A DNA stretch of 6,822 nt from CAIWXH01 sp964555675 (lineage in GTDB: Bacteria; Chloroflexota; Chloroflexia; Chloroflexales; Chloroflexaceae), in the NCBI GenBank assembly GCA_964555675.1, contig CAZKTU010000311.1:1-6822 (forward strand), given 5' to 3'. The notes below the pieces were generated by a model. It saw only the letters and a list, made by a program, of their open reading frames with translations, searched no databases and was not told the DNA's origin. Below are positions 1 through 5,840 of the stretch, in pieces. The position numbers were made by a program, and so were the translations under genes. Numbering within the stretch: the stretch's first letter is position 1; the number at the start of each line of letters is the position of its first letter.

Positions 1-7
1 GCGATTT

Positions 8-1408
8 TCACAGGGCGAAGCTCCGGTGAATGACGCGCACGGCCTCGTCGCCGTCGGACGCCGCGACGACGAGCGAGATATTGTTCTCGGTGCTGCCCTG
101 GGCGATGGCGATGATATTGACCCCCGCCTGGCCCATCGCCCCGAAGACGCGCCCGGCGATGCCCGGGGTGCCGCGCATGCCCGAGCCGACCACGGCGACG
201 ATCACCACATGGTCGAGCACCTCGATATGCTCGACGTCGTGAGCCGAGAAGTCGGCGGCCAGCTCGCGGCGCAGCTCGCCCACAGCGGCGGCGGCCTCGG
301 CGCGGGGCACGGCCAGGCAGACGCTCTGCTCGCTCGAGGCCTGCGAGATCAGCAGGATGTTGCTGCCGACGCGGGCCACCGCCCCGAAGATGCGCGCCGC
401 CACGCCGGCCAGGCCGAGCATGCCCGGGCCGCCCACGGTGATCATACTCACGTCCTTGATTGCCGTGACCGCCTTGGCCGTGCCCGCGCCCGGGTCGCCC
501 GTGATCACCGTGCCGGGGTGGCTGGGGTTGAAGGTGTTGCGGATGCTGATCGGGATGCGCCGCTGCACCAGGGGCTGCACCGTCTTGGGATGCAGCACGT
601 TGGCCCCGTAGTAGGCCATCTCGCCCATCTCGCTGTACGAGAGGCGCGGCATGGTGCGGGCCTCGGGCACCACCTTCGGGTTGGCCGTCAGCACCCCGTC
701 GACCTCTTTCCAGAACCAGACCTCGTCGGCGTCGAGGACTGCGCCGAGGATGGCGCACGAGTAGTCCGAGCCGCCCCGCCCCAGGGTGGTCGGCACGCCG
801 GCCTTTGTGGCCCCGATGAAGCCCGTGACCACAGGCACCACCCCGCCTTCGAGCAGGGGCAGCAGGCGCTCGCGCGAGCGCTCACGGGTCGGCTCGAAGA
901 GCGGCGAGGCGCTGCCGTAGCGCTCGTCGGTGATGATCAGGCCCGTGGCGTCCACGGCCTCGGCGGCGACCCCGGCGCCGCGCAGAGCTGCGGCGATCAG
1001 GCGCGCGTTAAGCCGCTCGCCCAGGCCGCTGAACAGATCGAGGGCGCGGGGGGTCAGCTCGCCCAGGACGGCGATGCTGCGCGAGAGGTCGCTCATGTAG
1101 CTGAGCATGGCCCGCAGCTCGGGCTCGAGGGTGGCGCAATCTTCGGGGGTGGCCAGCTCGCTGGCGACGCCCATATGCAGCGCCAGCAGGCGCGGGGCCA
1201 CCTGAGCCGTGGCGTCGCCGTCGCCGTCGGCGGCGGCCTTCGCGGCGGCGATCAGCGTATCGGTCGTGCGCAGGTCGGGGGCGTTCATCGCCGACACCAC
1301 GACCACTACCTCGTGGGCGCGGCGGCTCTCGGCCACAATCCGGGCCACCTGGCGGATCGCGTCGGCGCTGCCGACCGAAGTGCCGCCAAACTTCATCACT
1401 ACCCGCAT
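8..1408 (-). CDS. Aspartate kinase (ThrA-like, monofunctional)
   Basis: Cytosolic aspartokinase of 466 residues that phosphorylates L-aspartate with ATP, the committing step to lysine, threonine, methionine and isoleucine. Seen: the N-terminal ATP-binding KFGGTSVG at residues 6-13; the kinase core with FSGLGERL (126-133), TGFIGA (195-200), GRGGSDYSCAILG (210-222), WKEVDGVLTANP (233-244) and YGANVLHPKT (267-276). Two ACT-type regulatory repeats follow at about 320-395 (ITVGGPGMLGLAGVAARIF) and 402-460 (VVGSGMRGTPGIAGRVF, then IAIAQGSTENNISLVV). The paired ACT layout and these C-terminal motifs resemble the kinase half of E. coli ThrA more than LysC, but no homoserine dehydrogenase domain follows: the protein stops after the second ACT repeat, so this is a complete single-function enzyme. 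Feedback inhibition by threonine and/or lysine is likely from the family; which one cannot be read here. The ATG start fits the family N-terminus; a GAGGA lies 3 nt upstream (1416-1412). It is second in a leftward pair behind the quinone reductase. Gene symbol left blank because lysC versus thrA naming depends on regulation. Confidence 0.96.
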   Translation of the reverse strand: MRVVMKFGGTSVGSADAIRQVARIVAESRRAHEVVVVVSAMNAPDLRTTDTLIAAAKAAADGDGDATAQVAPRLLALHMGVASELATPEDCATLEPELRAMLSYMSDLSRSIAVLGELTPRALDLFSGLGERLNARLIAAALRGAGVAAEAVDATGLIITDERYGSASPLFEPTRERSRERLLPLLEGGVVPVVTGFIGATKAGVPTTLGRGGSDYSCAILGAVLDADEVWFWKEVDGVLTANPKVVPEARTMPRLSYSEMGEMAYYGANVLHPKTVQPLVQRRIPISIRNTFNPSHPGTVITGDPGAGTAKAVTAIKDVSMITVGGPGMLGLAGVAARIFGAVARVGSNILLISQASSEQSVCLAVPRAEAAAAVGELRRELAADFSAHDVEHIEVLDHVVIVAVVGSGMRGTPGIAGRVFGAMGQAGVNIIAIAQGSTENNISLVVAASDGDEAVRVIHRSFAL

Positions 1409-1465
1409 ACATCCTCGCTGAGCGAGGGGGAGCGGGGCGTGGCCCCGCCCGCCCCGGAGCGATAG
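1409..1465 (-). promoter_or_regulatory. Intergenic tandem GC hairpins covering the aspartokinase RBS
   Basis: The 57-nt gap between the quinone reductase stop and the aspartokinase start holds two perfect inverted repeats. The upstream one in mRNA order has 7-bp arms at 1448-1442 and 1438-1432 (GCGGGGC/GCCCCGC) with a 3-nt loop, and can extend by a further GGGG/CCCC pairing (1427-1430 with 1452-1455) across an internal loop. The second has 6-bp arms at 1427-1422 and 1418-1413 (CCTCGC/GCGAGG) with a 3-nt loop. Its 3' arm contains the AGG of the kinase Shine-Dalgarno, so folding would hide the ribosome binding site. The extended first stem and the second hairpin share bases 1427-1422 in part and may compete. 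There is no U-tract, so this is not a classic intrinsic terminator. The inverted repeats are directly visible; a regulatory role is inference. Confidence 0.45.
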
Positions 1466-2434
1466 CTACGGAACGATCAGCACCTTGCCCGCCGTCTGGC
1501 GGCTCTCCAGGGCGATATGGGCCTCGCCGGCCGCCGCGAGGGCGAACTCGCGGTCGACGCGCACCGCCAGCTTGCCCGCGGCCATCCAGGCGAAGAGGTC
1601 GCCGGCGCGCCAGGACAGCTCCTCGGCGGTGGCGATGTAGTGCCAGAGGGTCGGCCGGGTGAGGAAGAGCGAGCCCTTGGCGCTGAGAGTCAGGGGGGCG
1701 ATCGGCGGCACCGGGCCGCTGGCGTTGCCGAAGCTGACCAGCATGCCGCGCGGGCGCAGGCTGTCGAGGCTGCCCTCCCAGGTGCTGGCGCCCACCGAGT
1801 CGTAGACCACGTCGGCGCCGCGGCCGCCCGTCAGCTCGCGCACGCGCGGGGCGAAGGGCTCGCTGGCGTAGAAGATCACCTCGTCGGCGCCGGCGCCCCG
1901 GGCCAGGGCCGCCTTGGCCTCGCTGCCGACCAGGCCGATCACCCGCGCCCCCAGGGCGCTGGCGATCTGCACCAGCAGCAGGCCCACCCCGCCGGCCGCC
2001 GCGGTGACGACGCAGGTGTCGCCGGGCTTGAGCGGGAAGGTGCTGTAGGCCAGGTAGTGGGCGGTCATGCCCTGCAGCAGCACCGCGGCGGCCAGCTTCA
2101 GGTCGACGCCCTCGGGCACGCGCACCAACTTGTCGGCGGGCGCCAGGGCCAGCTCGGCGTAGCCGCCCGCGCCCGAGGCGGTGGCGACCCGCTCGCCGAT
2201 GGCCCAGCCCTCCACGCCGGGGCCGAGGGCCTCGACCGTGCCCGCGAACTCTCCGCCGGGGATGAAGGGCAGGGGGAGCTTGTAGAGGCCCGTCCGCTGA
2301 TAGGTCTCGATATAGTTCAGACCAGTGGCCGCCACCCTCACCAGCACCTGGCCCGGGCCCGGCTCGGGGAGGGGCACCTCGGCGAGGCGCAAGACCTCGG
2401 GGCCCCCTGTCGCGTGAACCTGTATGGCGCGCAT
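1466..2434 (-). CDS. NADPH:quinone reductase, zinc-free MDR family (Qor-like)
   Basis: Soluble oxidoreductase of 322 residues in the medium-chain dehydrogenase/reductase superfamily, of the quinone oxidoreductase type that reduces quinones with NADPH. Seen: a GroES-like N-terminal domain (about 1-120) with the Qor pattern NYIETYQRTGLYKLPLPFIPG (residues 40-60, one conserved block), then LLQGMTAHYL (119-128), and the Rossmann nucleotide-binding motif AAAGGVG (145-151). Further Qor hallmarks are VVYDSVG (209-215), RGMLVSFGNASGPVPP (229-244), GSLFLTRPTLWHY (254-266) and ESRQTAGKVLIVP at the C-terminus. K174 and Y189 fall where E. coli Qor contacts the NADPH 2'-phosphate, consistent with NADPH use. 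The cysteine cluster that binds structural zinc in alcohol dehydrogenases is absent. The length matches the family (about 320-330). The ATG start is supported by GAGGAG at 2446-2441 with a 6-nt spacer. It is the first gene of the leftward unit and shares a divergent control region with the methyltransferase gene. The physiological electron acceptor cannot be told from the sequence. Confidence 0.93.
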   Translation of the reverse strand: MRAIQVHATGGPEVLRLAEVPLPEPGPGQVLVRVAATGLNYIETYQRTGLYKLPLPFIPGGEFAGTVEALGPGVEGWAIGERVATASGAGGYAELALAPADKLVRVPEGVDLKLAAAVLLQGMTAHYLAYSTFPLKPGDTCVVTAAAGGVGLLLVQIASALGARVIGLVGSEAKAALARGAGADEVIFYASEPFAPRVRELTGGRGADVVYDSVGASTWEGSLDSLRPRGMLVSFGNASGPVPPIAPLTLSAKGSLFLTRPTLWHYIATAEELSWRAGDLFAWMAAGKLAVRVDREFALAAAGEAHIALESRQTAGKVLIVP

Positions 2435-2455
2435 CGCCTACTCCTCGCGTTTTGC

Positions 2456-2485
2456 TTGATTCTTACCGGGAATCCGGCCTATACT
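2456..2485 (+). promoter_or_regulatory. Sigma70-type promoter for the methyltransferase gene
   Basis: A -35-like TTGATT (2456-2461) lies 18 nt before a -10-like TATACT (2480-2485). The predicted transcript start would be near 2492, giving a leader of about 60 nt before the TTG start at 2553. The element matches the consensus at 4 of 6 (-35) and 5 of 6 (-10) positions and stands out in the GC-rich background. An overlapping TATAAC at 2485-2490 is a less well-spaced alternative. Confidence 0.55.
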
Positions 2486-2540
2486 ATAACAGGAATCTCA
2501 CATCCCCAGAAAGCCAGCAGCGCGCCCGAGCAGGGCCGCG

Positions 2541-2547
2541 AAGGAGG
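2541..2547 (+). promoter_or_regulatory. Strong Shine-Dalgarno that fixes a TTG start
   Basis: AAGGAGG at 2541-2547 is a full-length match to the anti-Shine-Dalgarno complement. It sits 5 nt before TTG 2553-2555. It is the strongest ribosome binding site in the window and decides the unusual start codon of the methyltransferase-like gene, since no ATG or GTG in frame lies at a suitable distance. Confidence 0.85.
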
Positions 2548-2552
2548 GGCCG

Positions 2553-3203
2553 TTGCGCCTGGAGAACAGCCTTCCGGAAAACTACTTCAAGCGCTACGAC
2601 GAGAGCGAAGACCGCTGCTTCTACACCTACCCCCGACTGACCGCCCATATCGACGAGCCGGCCTGCGCCGCCGTCACCCAGCTCTTGCGCGAGCAGTTGC
2701 CCCCCGGCGGGCGCATCCTCGACCTGATGAGCAGCTATGTCAGCCACCTCCCCCCCGAGGCCGGCTACAGCCAGGTGGTCGGCCTGGGCATGAATGAAGA
2801 AGAGCTGCGCAATAACCCCCAGCTCGACGAGTTCCTGATCCACGACCTGAACGCCGATCCCAGGCTGCCCTTCGCCGACGCCAGCTTCGACGGGGCCACC
2901 TGCACCGTCTCGGTCCAGTACCTCACCCGCCCCATCGAGGTCTTCGCCGAGGTGGGCCGCGTGCTGCGCCCCGGCGCCCCCTTCGTCGTCACCTTCTCGA
3001 ACCGCTGCTTTCCCAGCAAAGCCGTGCAGATCTGGGTCTCGACGGGCGACCACCAGCATAGCCAGCTCGTGCGCCGCTACTACGAGCTCTCAGGCGCCTT
3101 CGAGGCGATCAGCGCCCTCGACCGCTCGCCGCGCCACTGGCTGAGCGACCCCCTCTATGCCGTCATCGGGCGCGCCCGCTCCTCTGGTATAATCTCCCCC
3201 TAG
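2553..3203 (+). CDS. Class I SAM-dependent methyltransferase-like protein
   Basis: Cytosolic 216-residue protein with the Rossmann-like core of class I methyltransferases (Methyltransf_11-like). Seen in order: RILDLMSSYVSHLP (54-67) where motif I should be; VVGLGMNEEEL (75-85) at the second strand, where an acidic residue normally binds the SAM ribose; HDLNADPRLPF (97-107); the SFDGATCTVSVQYLTRP stretch (111-127); and RVLRPGAPFVVTFSN (136-150) followed by RCFPSKAVQIW. These agree with a family I recall from cyanobacteria, actinobacteria and Chloroflexota in which motif I is DLMSS rather than the glycine-rich DxGxG. The substrate is unknown; SAM binding is inferred from the fold. The start is TTG behind AAGGAGG with a 5-nt spacer. 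The gene lies first after the divergent region; 54 nt separate its stop from the CpXC gene, which seems to have its own promoter inside the last codons here. Fold assignment is firm; catalytic activity is not proven. Confidence 0.85.
   Translation: MRLENSLPENYFKRYDESEDRCFYTYPRLTAHIDEPACAAVTQLLREQLPPGGRILDLMSSYVSHLPPEAGYSQVVGLGMNEEELRNNPQLDEFLIHDLNADPRLPFADASFDGATCTVSVQYLTRPIEVFAEVGRVLRPGAPFVVTFSNRCFPSKAVQIWVSTGDHQHSQLVRRYYELSGAFEAISALDRSPRHWLSDPLYAVIGRARSSGIISP
3185..3193 (+). promoter_or_regulatory. Extended -10 promoter for the CpXC-GT9 genes
   Basis: TGG followed by a consensus TATAAT (hexamer 3188-3193) makes a textbook TGnTATAAT extended -10 element, located inside the last codons of the methyltransferase gene. 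No good -35 is seen at the usual distance (the sequence there is ATCGGG-like), but extended -10 promoters can work without one. Predicted initiation is near 3200, which puts a leader of about 58 nt with a hairpin before the CpXC start codon. A perfect TATAAT is rare in DNA this GC-rich, although these bases also encode Gly-Ile-Ile. Confidence 0.55.
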
Positions 3204-3210
3204 TATGTGT

Positions 3211-3245
3211 GTAGCCGGTGACCGGGTGGTCTGCTCACCGTCTAC
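3211..3245 (+). promoter_or_regulatory. Leader hairpin immediately before the CpXC RBS
   Basis: An interrupted inverted repeat: GTAG (3211-3214) pairs with CTAC (3242-3245), then after one C/T mismatch CGGTGA (3216-3221) pairs with TCACCG (3235-3240), leaving a 13-nt loop. The base of the stem abuts the Shine-Dalgarno GGGAG (3246-3250), which lies 7 nt before the ATG at 3258. It would form at the 5' end of a transcript starting near 3200. There is no U-tract, so it is better read as a leader element affecting translation or mRNA stability than as a terminator for the methyltransferase gene. The pairing is visible; the role is inferred. Confidence 0.45.
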
Positions 3246-3257
3246 GGGAGATTCACT

Positions 3258-4562
3258 ATGCCCCCGGTCGCTCCCCAGCCTGTGCAGCTCACCTGCCCTG
3301 CTTGCGGCACGCAGTTCCGCGCCGGAATCTATACACTGGTCGACATCACCCAGCAGCCCGAGCTGAAGGCCGCGCTGCTGGGGGGCCAGCTCAATGTGGC
3401 CGTCTGCCCCAACTGCCGCACCGCCAGCATGCTCGGCGCGCCCCTCGTGTACCACGACGCCGCCAAGCAGCTCTGCCTGGTCTACTTCCCCCAGGAGCTG
3501 AACGCGCGCCCCGAGGACCAGGAGCGTTTCGTCGGCGAGGCCACGACCTTCATTATGCGCTCGCTACCGCCCGAGGCCCCGAAGGCCTACCTGCTGGCCC
3601 CCAAGCGCTTCCTGACCCTGCCCTCGCTGCTCGACGCCGTGCTCGAGGCCGATGGGATCAGCCGCGAGACCCTCGAGCGCCAGCGCGAGCACGTCGAGCT
3701 GATCAGCGGCCTGGCCGGCCTGCTCGACGACGACGAGCAGTTCAATGCCCTGGCCGCCGAGCGCGCCGCCGACCTGACCCCCGAGTTCTTCGCCACTCTG
3801 GCCGCCTTCATCCAGGCCACCCCGCCCGAGCAGGCCGACTCGCGCGAGCTGCTGCTACAGGTTCAGTCGCGCCTGCTCGACGGGGTCGACGAGGCCGAGG
3901 CCCCCAGCGACGCCGAGCTCGAGGCCGCCATCGAGGCCCTGCTCGCCGCCCCCGACGACGAGCTCGAGCTGACGGTGGCCGAGCAGCGCGAGCTGATCGA
4001 CTATGGCTTCTTCGAGGCCTGGACGGCCCGCATCGAGCAGGCCGAGGCCGCCGGCGATGCCGACGCCGCCGCCGCCCTCACGGCGCGCCGCGAGCGCATC
4101 CTCGCAATCGTCGAGGAGCTCGACCGTAAGGCCCAGGAGCTATTCGAGGCCGGCAGCATCGTCCTGCGCGAGGTGCTCGACTCCCCCGACCCGGTGGCCG
4201 CGCTCCACGAGCGGGCCGACCGGGTCGACGAGGCCCTGATGATGGTGCTCTCGGCCAACGCCGCCGCCGCCGAGCGGGCGGGCCGCGGCGAGCTGGTGGC
4301 CGCCCTCGAGCGCCTCGGCGAGGCCGCCATCGAGATCATCCAGTCGCGCCTCACCCCCGAAGAGCGCTTCATCAACGAGCTGCTGATGGCCGATACACCC
4401 CAGGAGGCCACAAAGATGCTGCGCAAGAATGTGGCCAAAATCAACCCCGATCTGGTCAAGCGCCTCAACGAGCTGGCCGACCAGGAGGAGAAGCGCGCCA
4501 ACAAGCCCACCGCCGACCGCCTGCGCCAGCTCGCCCGCGAGTGTGGGGCGATGCTGTTCTAG
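3258..4562 (+). CDS. CpXC-domain zinc-ribbon protein with long acidic helical C-terminus
   Basis: Protein of 434 residues, function unknown. The N-terminal region (about 9-130) carries two paired-cysteine motifs, CPAC (13-16) and CPNC (50-53), that together should hold one zinc ion as in the CpXC family (PF14353, uncharacterised, normally about 120-135 residues). It is followed by LVYHDAAKQLCLVYFPQELN (64-83), typical of that family. The rest (about 130-434) looks entirely helical and is rich in Ala, Glu, Leu and Arg, with an acidic stretch at 208-240 and coiled-coil-like segments at about 255-295 and 335-365. The C-terminus is basic (KMLRKNVAKINPDLVKRLNE, 386-405). No signal peptide or membrane segment is seen, so it is probably cytosolic. 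The start is ATG with GGGAG 7 nt upstream. The GT9 gene begins 4 nt after the stop, suggesting translational coupling. It could be a scaffold or a regulator; the sequence does not decide. Domain call is good, function open. Confidence 0.9.
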   Translation: MPPVAPQPVQLTCPACGTQFRAGIYTLVDITQQPELKAALLGGQLNVAVCPNCRTASMLGAPLVYHDAAKQLCLVYFPQELNARPEDQERFVGEATTFIMRSLPPEAPKAYLLAPKRFLTLPSLLDAVLEADGISRETLERQREHVELISGLAGLLDDDEQFNALAAERAADLTPEFFATLAAFIQATPPEQADSRELLLQVQSRLLDGVDEAEAPSDAELEAAIEALLAAPDDELELTVAEQRELIDYGFFEAWTARIEQAEAAGDADAAAALTARRERILAIVEELDRKAQELFEAGSIVLREVLDSPDPVAALHERADRVDEALMMVLSANAAAAERAGRGELVAALERLGEAAIEIIQSRLTPEERFINELLMADTPQEATKMLRKNVAKINPDLVKRLNELADQEEKRANKPTADRLRQLARECGAMLF

Positions 4563-4566
4563 CAGC

Positions 4567-5712
4567 ATGAAGCTCCTCCTCCTGCGCGCCCTCGCCGCCG
4601 TCGCCGGCCTGTTCGTGCGGCCCGCGCGCCCGGGGCCGCCGCGGCGGGTGCTGGTGATCAAGCCCGACCACCTCGGCGATCTACTGCTGGCCTCGCCCGC
4701 CCTGCGCGCCCTGCGCGAGGGCCTGCTCGAGGCGCGGGTGGTCGGCCTGGTCGGCCCCTGGGCGCGCCTGATCTGGCAGGGTAACCCCGACCTCGACGCC
4801 CTGACCGACCTGCCCTTCCCGGGCTTCGACCGCGCCCAGGCCCGGCGCCGGCCCCTCTACCCCTACTGGCTGCTGCTGCGCTACGGGCTGCGGCTCCGGC
4901 GCGAGGGCTACGACGCCGCCATCCTGCTGCGCGACGATCACTGGTGGGGCGCCGCCCTGGCCGCCGTGGCCGGCATCCCGCGCCGCATCGGCCACGCCCA
5001 TCCGCTCTGCCGGCCCCTGCTGAGCGAGGCCCTGCCCTACGACCCCCGCCGCCACGTCACCCGCCAGGCCCTCGACGTGGTCGCCGCCCTCGTGGGCGCG
5101 CCCCCCGCCGAGGGCCCGCCTGGCGTACCGCCGACGAGCTTCGCGCCGAGCGAGGCCGAGCAGGCCTGGGCCGCGGGCTGGCTCGCCGCCAACCTCGCGC
5201 CCGGCGAGCGCCTGGTCGTCATCCACCCGGGCACGGGCGGCCCCGCCAAGCACTGGCCCCCCACCGCCTGGGCCGCGGTCGCCGACGCGCTCGCCGAGCT
5301 GCCCGCGACGCGCCTGCTGCTCACCGGCGGCCCCGGCGAAGAGCCCCTGGTCGCCCAGCTGGCCGACCTGCTGGCGCGCCCCCCGCTGACCATGGCCGGG
5401 CGCACCGGCGTGGGGCAGCTGGCCGCCCTGCTGGCCCGCGCGGCCCTCGTGCTCGGCGTCGACAGCGGCCCCCTGCATATCGCCGTCAGCCAGGGCGCGC
5501 CGAGCCTACACCTGTACGGGCCGAGCGACCACATGCGCTTCGGCCCCTGGGGCGACCCGGCGCGCCATATCGTCCTGCGGGCCGGCCTCTTCTGCAGCCC
5601 CTGCGGCGTCTTCGGCGCCTGCCCGCGCGGCACCGCCGGCCCCGAGTGCATGGCCGCCATCACCCCCGAGCTGGCGCTCGCCTCGGCCCGCCTGCTGCTC
5701 GCCGAGGCCTGA
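4567..5712 (+). CDS. Glycosyltransferase family 9 (heptosyltransferase-like)
   Basis: A 381-residue GT-B fold glycosyltransferase of the ADP-heptose:LPS heptosyltransferase family, transferring a sugar from a nucleotide-activated donor. Seen: VLVIKPDHLGDLLLASPALR (28-47) with the LGD motif, whose D38 aligns with the proposed catalytic base of WaaC; a C-terminal donor domain with VVIHPGTGGPAKHWP (217-231), where K228 matches the conserved donor-binding lysine; TGGPGEEP (253-260); and LGVDSGPLHIAVSQGAPSLH (296-315), with D299 as the conserved donor-domain acid. LYGPSDHMRFGPWG (317-330) and a terminal cysteine cluster (C343, C346, C352, C361) complete the family pattern. About 26 residues precede the first strand: a hydrophobic, Arg/Pro-ended segment that may contact the membrane. 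The ATG chosen is 4 nt after the CpXC stop; a longer in-frame start at 4429 would overlap that gene by 134 nt and adds non-family sequence. No good Shine-Dalgarno is adjacent, which fits translational coupling. Donor and acceptor are unknown; a surface glycan other than LPS is possible. Confidence 0.92.
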   Translation: MKLLLLRALAAVAGLFVRPARPGPPRRVLVIKPDHLGDLLLASPALRALREGLLEARVVGLVGPWARLIWQGNPDLDALTDLPFPGFDRAQARRRPLYPYWLLLRYGLRLRREGYDAAILLRDDHWWGAALAAVAGIPRRIGHAHPLCRPLLSEALPYDPRRHVTRQALDVVAALVGAPPAEGPPGVPPTSFAPSEAEQAWAAGWLAANLAPGERLVVIHPGTGGPAKHWPPTAWAAVADALAELPATRLLLTGGPGEEPLVAQLADLLARPPLTMAGRTGVGQLAALLARAALVLGVDSGPLHIAVSQGAPSLHLYGPSDHMRFGPWGDPARHIVLRAGLFCSPCGVFGACPRGTAGPECMAAITPELALASARLLLAEA

Positions 5713-5746
5713 TAGCTACTTCGCGCGCGTGGCACCAGCTGATCCA

Positions 5747-5779
5747 GTTTCGAGGCGAACTGTCAAGTTCGCCTGAAAC
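5747..5779. terminator. Long inverted repeat after the GT9 gene (terminator or operator)
   Basis: A strong stem-loop 34 nt beyond the GT9 stop. The inner part is a perfect palindrome: AGGCGAACT (5753-5761) pairs with AGTTCGCCT (5766-5774) around a GTCA loop. Beyond one bulged G (5752) a further GTTTC (5747-5751) pairs with GAAAC (5775-5779), giving 14 bp in all. Its place after the rightward CpXC-GT9 unit fits a transcription terminator, but it is followed by CGTCGTTTGCT rather than a clean T-run, so it would be a weak intrinsic one. The 9-4-9 dyad is also the size of a dimeric repressor operator and lies 62 nt upstream of the DUF3095 start. Both readings are possible. Confidence 0.45.
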
Positions 5780-5801
5780 CGTCGTTTGCTCCTGTAGACA
5801 G

Positions 5802-5820
5802 CCGGCGCGCCGCCCGCCGG
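5802..5820 (+). promoter_or_regulatory. Small GC hairpin in the DUF3095 leader
   Basis: CCGGCG (5802-5807) and CGCCGG (5815-5820) form a perfect 6-bp stem with a 7-nt loop, just before the purine-rich ribosome binding region. In DNA of this composition such stems arise often by chance, so the role is uncertain. Confidence 0.25.
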
Positions 5821-5840
5821 AGAGGATAGGGGATCGGCCC

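Larger units (their letters stand above)
2435..2552. promoter_or_regulatory. Divergent intergenic control region
   Basis: This 118-nt gap separates the leftward quinone reductase and the rightward methyltransferase genes and must supply start signals for both. It contains the most A+T-rich patch of the window, around 2451-2495, in otherwise extremely GC-rich DNA. The 9-bp TATACTATA at 2480-2488 reads TATAGTATA on the other strand, so it could serve as a -10 element in either direction. A good -35 partner is seen only for the rightward direction (separate entry). For the leftward direction I found no convincing -35 about 17 nt upstream of TATAGT. Confidence 0.6.

Noticed and set aside
8..1408. 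Possibility that the aspartokinase is a truncated bifunctional aspartokinase/homoserine dehydrogenase.
   Set aside because: The frame ends cleanly right after the second ACT repeat with a genuine stop, as in other single-function kinases; no homoserine dehydrogenase fragment is visible before the window edge, though only 7 nt remain to judge from.
26..1465. A 479-codon open frame on the plus strand lying antisense to the whole aspartokinase gene.
   Set aside because: Its translation is a His/Asp/Gly/Ala-rich mixture without any family resemblance. Long antisense open frames are expected opposite genes with very high third-position GC, and the aspartokinase is unmistakable.
1461..1469. GATAGCTAC occurs at 1461-1469 and again at 5711-5719, both next to stop codons.
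   Set aside because: Only 9 bp are shared, flanks differ, and the element overlaps stop-codon bases in opposite gene orientations. I take it as chance rather than an attachment site or repeat.
1517..2797. A 426-codon plus-strand frame running antisense to the quinone reductase and into the methyltransferase gene.
   Set aside because: It is low-complexity, composition-driven sequence and conflicts with two well-supported genes and the promoter region between them.
3218..4129. A 303-codon frame overlapping the CpXC gene in another frame.
   Set aside because: The Arg/Ala/Pro-rich translation is typical of a shadow frame, while the CpXC frame has recognised cysteine motifs, a good ribosome binding site and the expected codon use.
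4429..4566. An upstream in-frame start for the GT9 gene adding 46 residues.
   Set aside because: It lies inside the CpXC gene, has no family similarity and no ribosome binding site; ATG 4567, 4 nt after the CpXC stop, gives a normal-length GT9 protein.
5760..5800. A possible promoter for the DUF3095 gene (CTGTCA or TTCGCC as -35 with TGTAGA as -10).
   Set aside because: The best pairing matches only 3 of 6 -10 positions and lacks the important final T, so it is not better than chance.
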